From Acidobacteriota bacterium (GTDB lineage: Bacteria > Acidobacteriota > Vicinamibacteria > Vicinamibacterales > UBA8438): a stretch of DNA of 7,067 bases. Numbering within the stretch: position 1 is the first letter of the stretch; each line of letters begins with the position of its first letter. The notes under the pieces are model-generated. The model was given only the letters and a program-made list of their open reading frames with translations. It was not told the DNA's origin and searched no databases. A program made the position numbers and the translations under genes. The DNA lies in assembly GCA_011523485.1 (NCBI GenBank), contig WTGR01000715.1:1-7067 (forward strand), read 5' to 3'. Of the stretch, positions 6,228 through 7,067 are shown in pieces.

Positions 6228-6256
6228 ATCATGGCGGAGTGCCAACGGACTGTCAA
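6228..6256 (-). promoter_or_regulatory. Sigma70-type promoter of the two-gene minus-strand unit
   Basis: Perfect -35 TTGACA (6256-6251), a spacer of exactly 17 bp, and -10 CATGAT (6233-6228, 4 of 6 consensus bases). Transcription would start near 6221, giving a leader of about 20 nt that contains the ribosome site. Confidence 0.6.
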
Positions 6257-6326
6257 CGAGCCCGGCCCGGCGTGGAATCCGGCCGCGCATCGATCCGCGG
6301 ATCGCGAAGCCGTCGGCCATCTCCCC

Positions 6327-6335
6327 TGCTATACT
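6327..6335 (+). promoter_or_regulatory. Extended -10 promoter, divergent from the membrane-protein operon
   Basis: TGCTATACT on the plus strand: a TGn extension followed by TATACT (5 of 6 to TATAAT). No -35 match is seen 17 bp upstream (AAGCCG), which extended -10 promoters can tolerate. The start would be near 6342, about 19 nt before the ATG at 6361. Confidence 0.4.
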
Positions 6336-6360
6336 GATCTCGCAAGCGGCACGACGTTCC

Positions 6361-6717
6361 ATGGCCGCGCCTGACCGGCCCGCGCCCCACATACTACCAA
6401 ACCACGAAGGCGCCGGCGCCGCGATCACCGATTTCAGCCAGGCCGTCGCACGTCACCGAGATGCGCTGAAGCGCCTTGAGGCGTACGGCAGGGCCGGGTC
6501 GACGGACTCTCCGGCGCGGACCTGGAAGATCTCGACGGACCCGGATCTGCGCCGGCTCGGCGGCCTCGTCTGCGGCGAGCCGATCCTGCCCGACAGGTAG
6601 CCGTCCTTCGAGCAGATCGCCACCGCGATCTAGGTCCGGGACGAGTGCGCCGCGGACCGCGATGCGGCGAGGGAGCGGCTCAAGGAGCTTAGCCTCGATC
6701 CCGATGGCTGGGAGTAG
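6361..6717 (+). pseudogene. Small helical protein gene interrupted by two in-frame TAG codons
   Basis: From ATG 6361 a 79-residue frame ends at TAG 6598-6600 after GEPILPDR. The same frame then keeps reading like protein: PSFEQIATAI, a second TAG (6631-6633), then VRDECAADRDAARERLKELS ending in LDPDGWE at TAG 6715-6717. With both ambers read, the product would be 118 residues, mostly helical (DFSQAVARHRDALKRLEAYG; TDPDLRRLGGL). Each TAG is one transition from CAG (Gln) or TGG (Trp), so point-mutation decay is the simplest explanation. TAG is used as the normal stop by the neighbouring gene at 5108, arguing against general amber recoding. No strong ribosome site precedes the ATG, but an extended -10 promoter does. 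A minus-strand open frame covers the same DNA (6394-6819, GTG start) and is taken as its shadow. The family is not recognised. Confidence 0.45.
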
Positions 6718-6815
6718 CCCCCGCGTGCTTGCGACCGCCGCCCTTGATCCCAGGAATGGCCCTGCGCAGAAAGTCAAACTGAGACACTGCCGCCCCCTTC
6801 TCTCTGCTTGCGAGA

Positions 6816-7067
6816 TCACGGCTGGTCAGGATCCGACCGCTGTCGAACGCCGGCCCTCGGCGGGTACTGCCACCGAAACTGCTCCTGAGGGTCATTTTCT
6901 ACTCGGATCCGCTCGGGTCTGTACTCCGAAAACCTGATAAACACCGTATCTATTGGGTTCTCCGCCGATCCTGGAACGGGGTCATCCCTTCGCGCCTCCG
7001 CTCGGCGACTGTGGCTCTGTCGCCGGTTGACGGGGCGGTGGAACGGGCAGCTTGGGCCGTTCCACAT
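6816..7067 (-). CDS. Weak partial frame entering from the right edge, unknown
   Basis: The frame is open from the window edge (a possible ATG sits exactly at 7067) to a stop at 6816-6818, 83 codons. The middle, NPIDTVFIRFSEYRPERI and RVENDPQEQFRWQY, looks protein-like, whereas the first ~35 codons are Arg/Ser/His-rich. In that first part another minus-strand frame (Pro-rich, ...KLPVPPPRQPATEPQ, ending TGA 6982-6984) looks at least as coding-like. So this could be the end of one gene followed by a fragment of another. No domain recognised. Confidence 0.25.
   Translation of the reverse strand: MWNGPSCPFHRPVNRRQSHSRRAEARRDDPVPGSAENPIDTVFIRFSEYRPERIRVENDPQEQFRWQYPPRAGVRQRSDPDQP
7038..7065. repeat. 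Perfect 9-bp inverted repeat
   Basis: GTGGAACGG (7038-7046) and CCGTTCCAC (7057-7065) with a 10-base loop. It has no following T-run within the window, so it could be a stem-loop, an operator-like dyad or an element end; the sequence stops two bases later. Confidence 0.45.

Noticed and set aside
6394..6819. 141-codon minus-strand frame opposite the amber-interrupted gene
   Set aside because: GTG start without a ribosome site and Arg/Leu-rich composition; the plus-strand frame reads more like a protein despite two TAGs, although this choice is not certain.

Overview
The window is GC-rich bacterial DNA, probably a chromosomal segment from an uncultured soil or sediment bacterium. Two content clues point to Acidobacteriota, possibly the Vicinamibacteria. 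The first is a cytochrome-c-bearing DUF1587/DUF1592-type protein. The second is a tandem pair of secreted proteins of the uncharacterised 'EYACHEGNY' family, which I associate with that phylum. This taxonomic call is inference from gene content; no marker gene or RNA gene is present.

Left part (1-3409, minus strand): a co-directional exported-protein cluster. Transcription would run from the secreted paralog starting at 3409, through a second paralog overlapping it by 4 bases (GTGA), to the large cytochrome/DUF1592 protein that starts at 1255 and leaves the window at base 1. All three have N-terminal signal sequences, so their work is periplasmic or at the cell surface. The heme protein suggests an electron-transfer or oxidative degradation role. 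Several very long plus-strand open frames over this part are antisense shadows of high-GC coding DNA.

Middle (3410-5107): a gene graveyard. I find no gene in 3410-3986. From about 3987 to 5036 there are short broken pieces: an unrecognised frame with a CRQxxAY motif, the last ~45 residues of a UvrD/Rep-type helicase (minus strand, frameshifted), an ASCH-domain gene (plus strand, amber codon plus frameshift), a small TM/coiled-coil ORF fused to the ASCH tail, and a helical minus-strand fragment. The helicase and ASCH pieces meet back to back near 4487, which looks like a recombination scar.

Right part (5108-7067): a compact two-gene minus-strand unit driven by a good sigma70-type promoter (TTGACA, 17 bp, CATGAT). 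It encodes a small membrane-anchored coiled-coil protein and a two-domain soluble protein of unknown function, whose downstream half is markedly poorer in GC (about 51% in 5101-5400 by hand count). A divergent extended -10 promoter precedes a small plus-strand frame interrupted by two in-frame TAG codons. The last ~350 bases hold only a weak partial minus-strand frame and a perfect 9-bp inverted repeat at the right edge. Best reading: a conserved exported-protein locus next to a variable accessory spot with decayed genes and a small uncharacterised membrane module.
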